Of a stretch of 64,000 bases of DNA, positions 63,926-64,000 are shown one piece after another. A model generated the notes under the pieces. The model made no database searches. It had not been told where the DNA came from and saw only the letters and a program-made list of their open reading frames with translations. The stretch is from JAENVT01 sp031430695 (GTDB lineage Bacteria; Actinomycetota; Acidimicrobiia; Acidimicrobiales; Ilumatobacteraceae): assembly GCA_031430695.1 (NCBI GenBank), contig JANPBZ010000037.1:1-64000 (forward strand), in the 5' to 3' direction. The translations under genes were made by a program, and so were the position numbers. The stretch's first letter is position 1; each line of letters starts with the position of its first letter.

Positions 63926-64000
63926 GCAAGCCCCACCGCGAGAAAGTTTAGTTACATGCTTCTCCAGTGGAGCATTCTCTGATCCCGTTGGCGGTTGCAT

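Noticed and set aside
63883..64000. tmRNA (ssrA) 3' end at the right edge
   Set aside because: The acceptor and T arm look alike at first glance, but the upstream ATGGCAT anticodon loop and its 3' stem match tRNA-Ala(GGC), and no tmRNA pseudoknot or tag is visible before it.

Overview
The window looks like chromosome from a high-GC actinobacterium. An Acidimicrobiia (Ilumatobacter-like) host is my inference, not a demonstrated identity. It rests on the uniform high GC, a leucyl-tRNA synthetase with the KMGKS variant, paired WS/DGAT acyltransferases with an MMPL transporter, a DUF2510 domain, a monoderm-type Tad pilus operon without a secretin, a cNMP-regulated GNAT acetyltransferase, and secreted proteins with RVVDTR-type repeats.

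Layout. 1-9.7 kb is core and mixed metabolism: leuS (5' end outside the window), an amidase, a SnoaL-like protein, a frameshifted MlrC-family gene, a DEAD-box helicase with a hairpin just before its ribosome binding site, phosphofructokinase and an Nfu-N protein. 9.8-17.2 kb is a tightly coupled lipid operon of two WS/DGATs, an MMPL transporter and a fatty-acyl-CoA ligase. 17.2-24.3 kb is carbohydrate metabolism: GT4 glycosyltransferase, otsA, a HAD phosphatase, a glycogen-debranching-type enzyme and malic enzyme. 24.4-29.8 kb holds a DUF1989 protein, a secreted SGNH hydrolase, an MFS exporter flanked on both sides by palindromic DNA, and a class III cyclase.

30-47 kb is accessory. Its centre (30.4-39.1 kb) is a compact conflict-type cluster: a patatin-like phospholipase translationally coupled to a 1305-aa CHAT protease/metallo-beta-lactamase fusion, a divergent SLOG-like sensor gene, and two divergent membrane-anchored TIR proteins. 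I know of no named system with this combination. Around it lie decayed genes: a GAF-ANTAR regulator with an in-frame TGA, scars of a hoxY-hoxH-hoxW hydrogenase operon that abuts the TIR cluster, a GH3 beta-glucosidase and an HD-GYP protein. At 44.9-45.4 kb there is a peroxiredoxin whose peroxidatic cysteine codon is TGA, followed by a hairpin with a GGUCUG loop. I read it as a probable selenoprotein.

47.2-56.5 kb is a complete Tad/Flp pilus locus: pilin, TadE, TadG-like, CpaB, TadZ, TadA, a von Willebrand A-TadB fusion and TadC on the minus strand, with the prepilin peptidase divergent and a histidine kinase/response regulator pair alongside. 57.1-63.8 kb is one secreted 2217-aa Ig-like repeat protein built from six roughly 940-bp higher-order units, ending in a PxKF-type module and a terminator. 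At the right edge is the 3' half of a tRNA-Ala(GGC), a typical integration scar.

Working together: the Tad pilus, the giant Ig-like protein and the SGNH repeat protein point to surface attachment. WS/DGAT, MMPL and the ligase point to neutral-lipid or envelope-lipid synthesis and export. The cyclase and the cNMP-binding acetyltransferase may form a cyclic-nucleotide-to-acetylation circuit.
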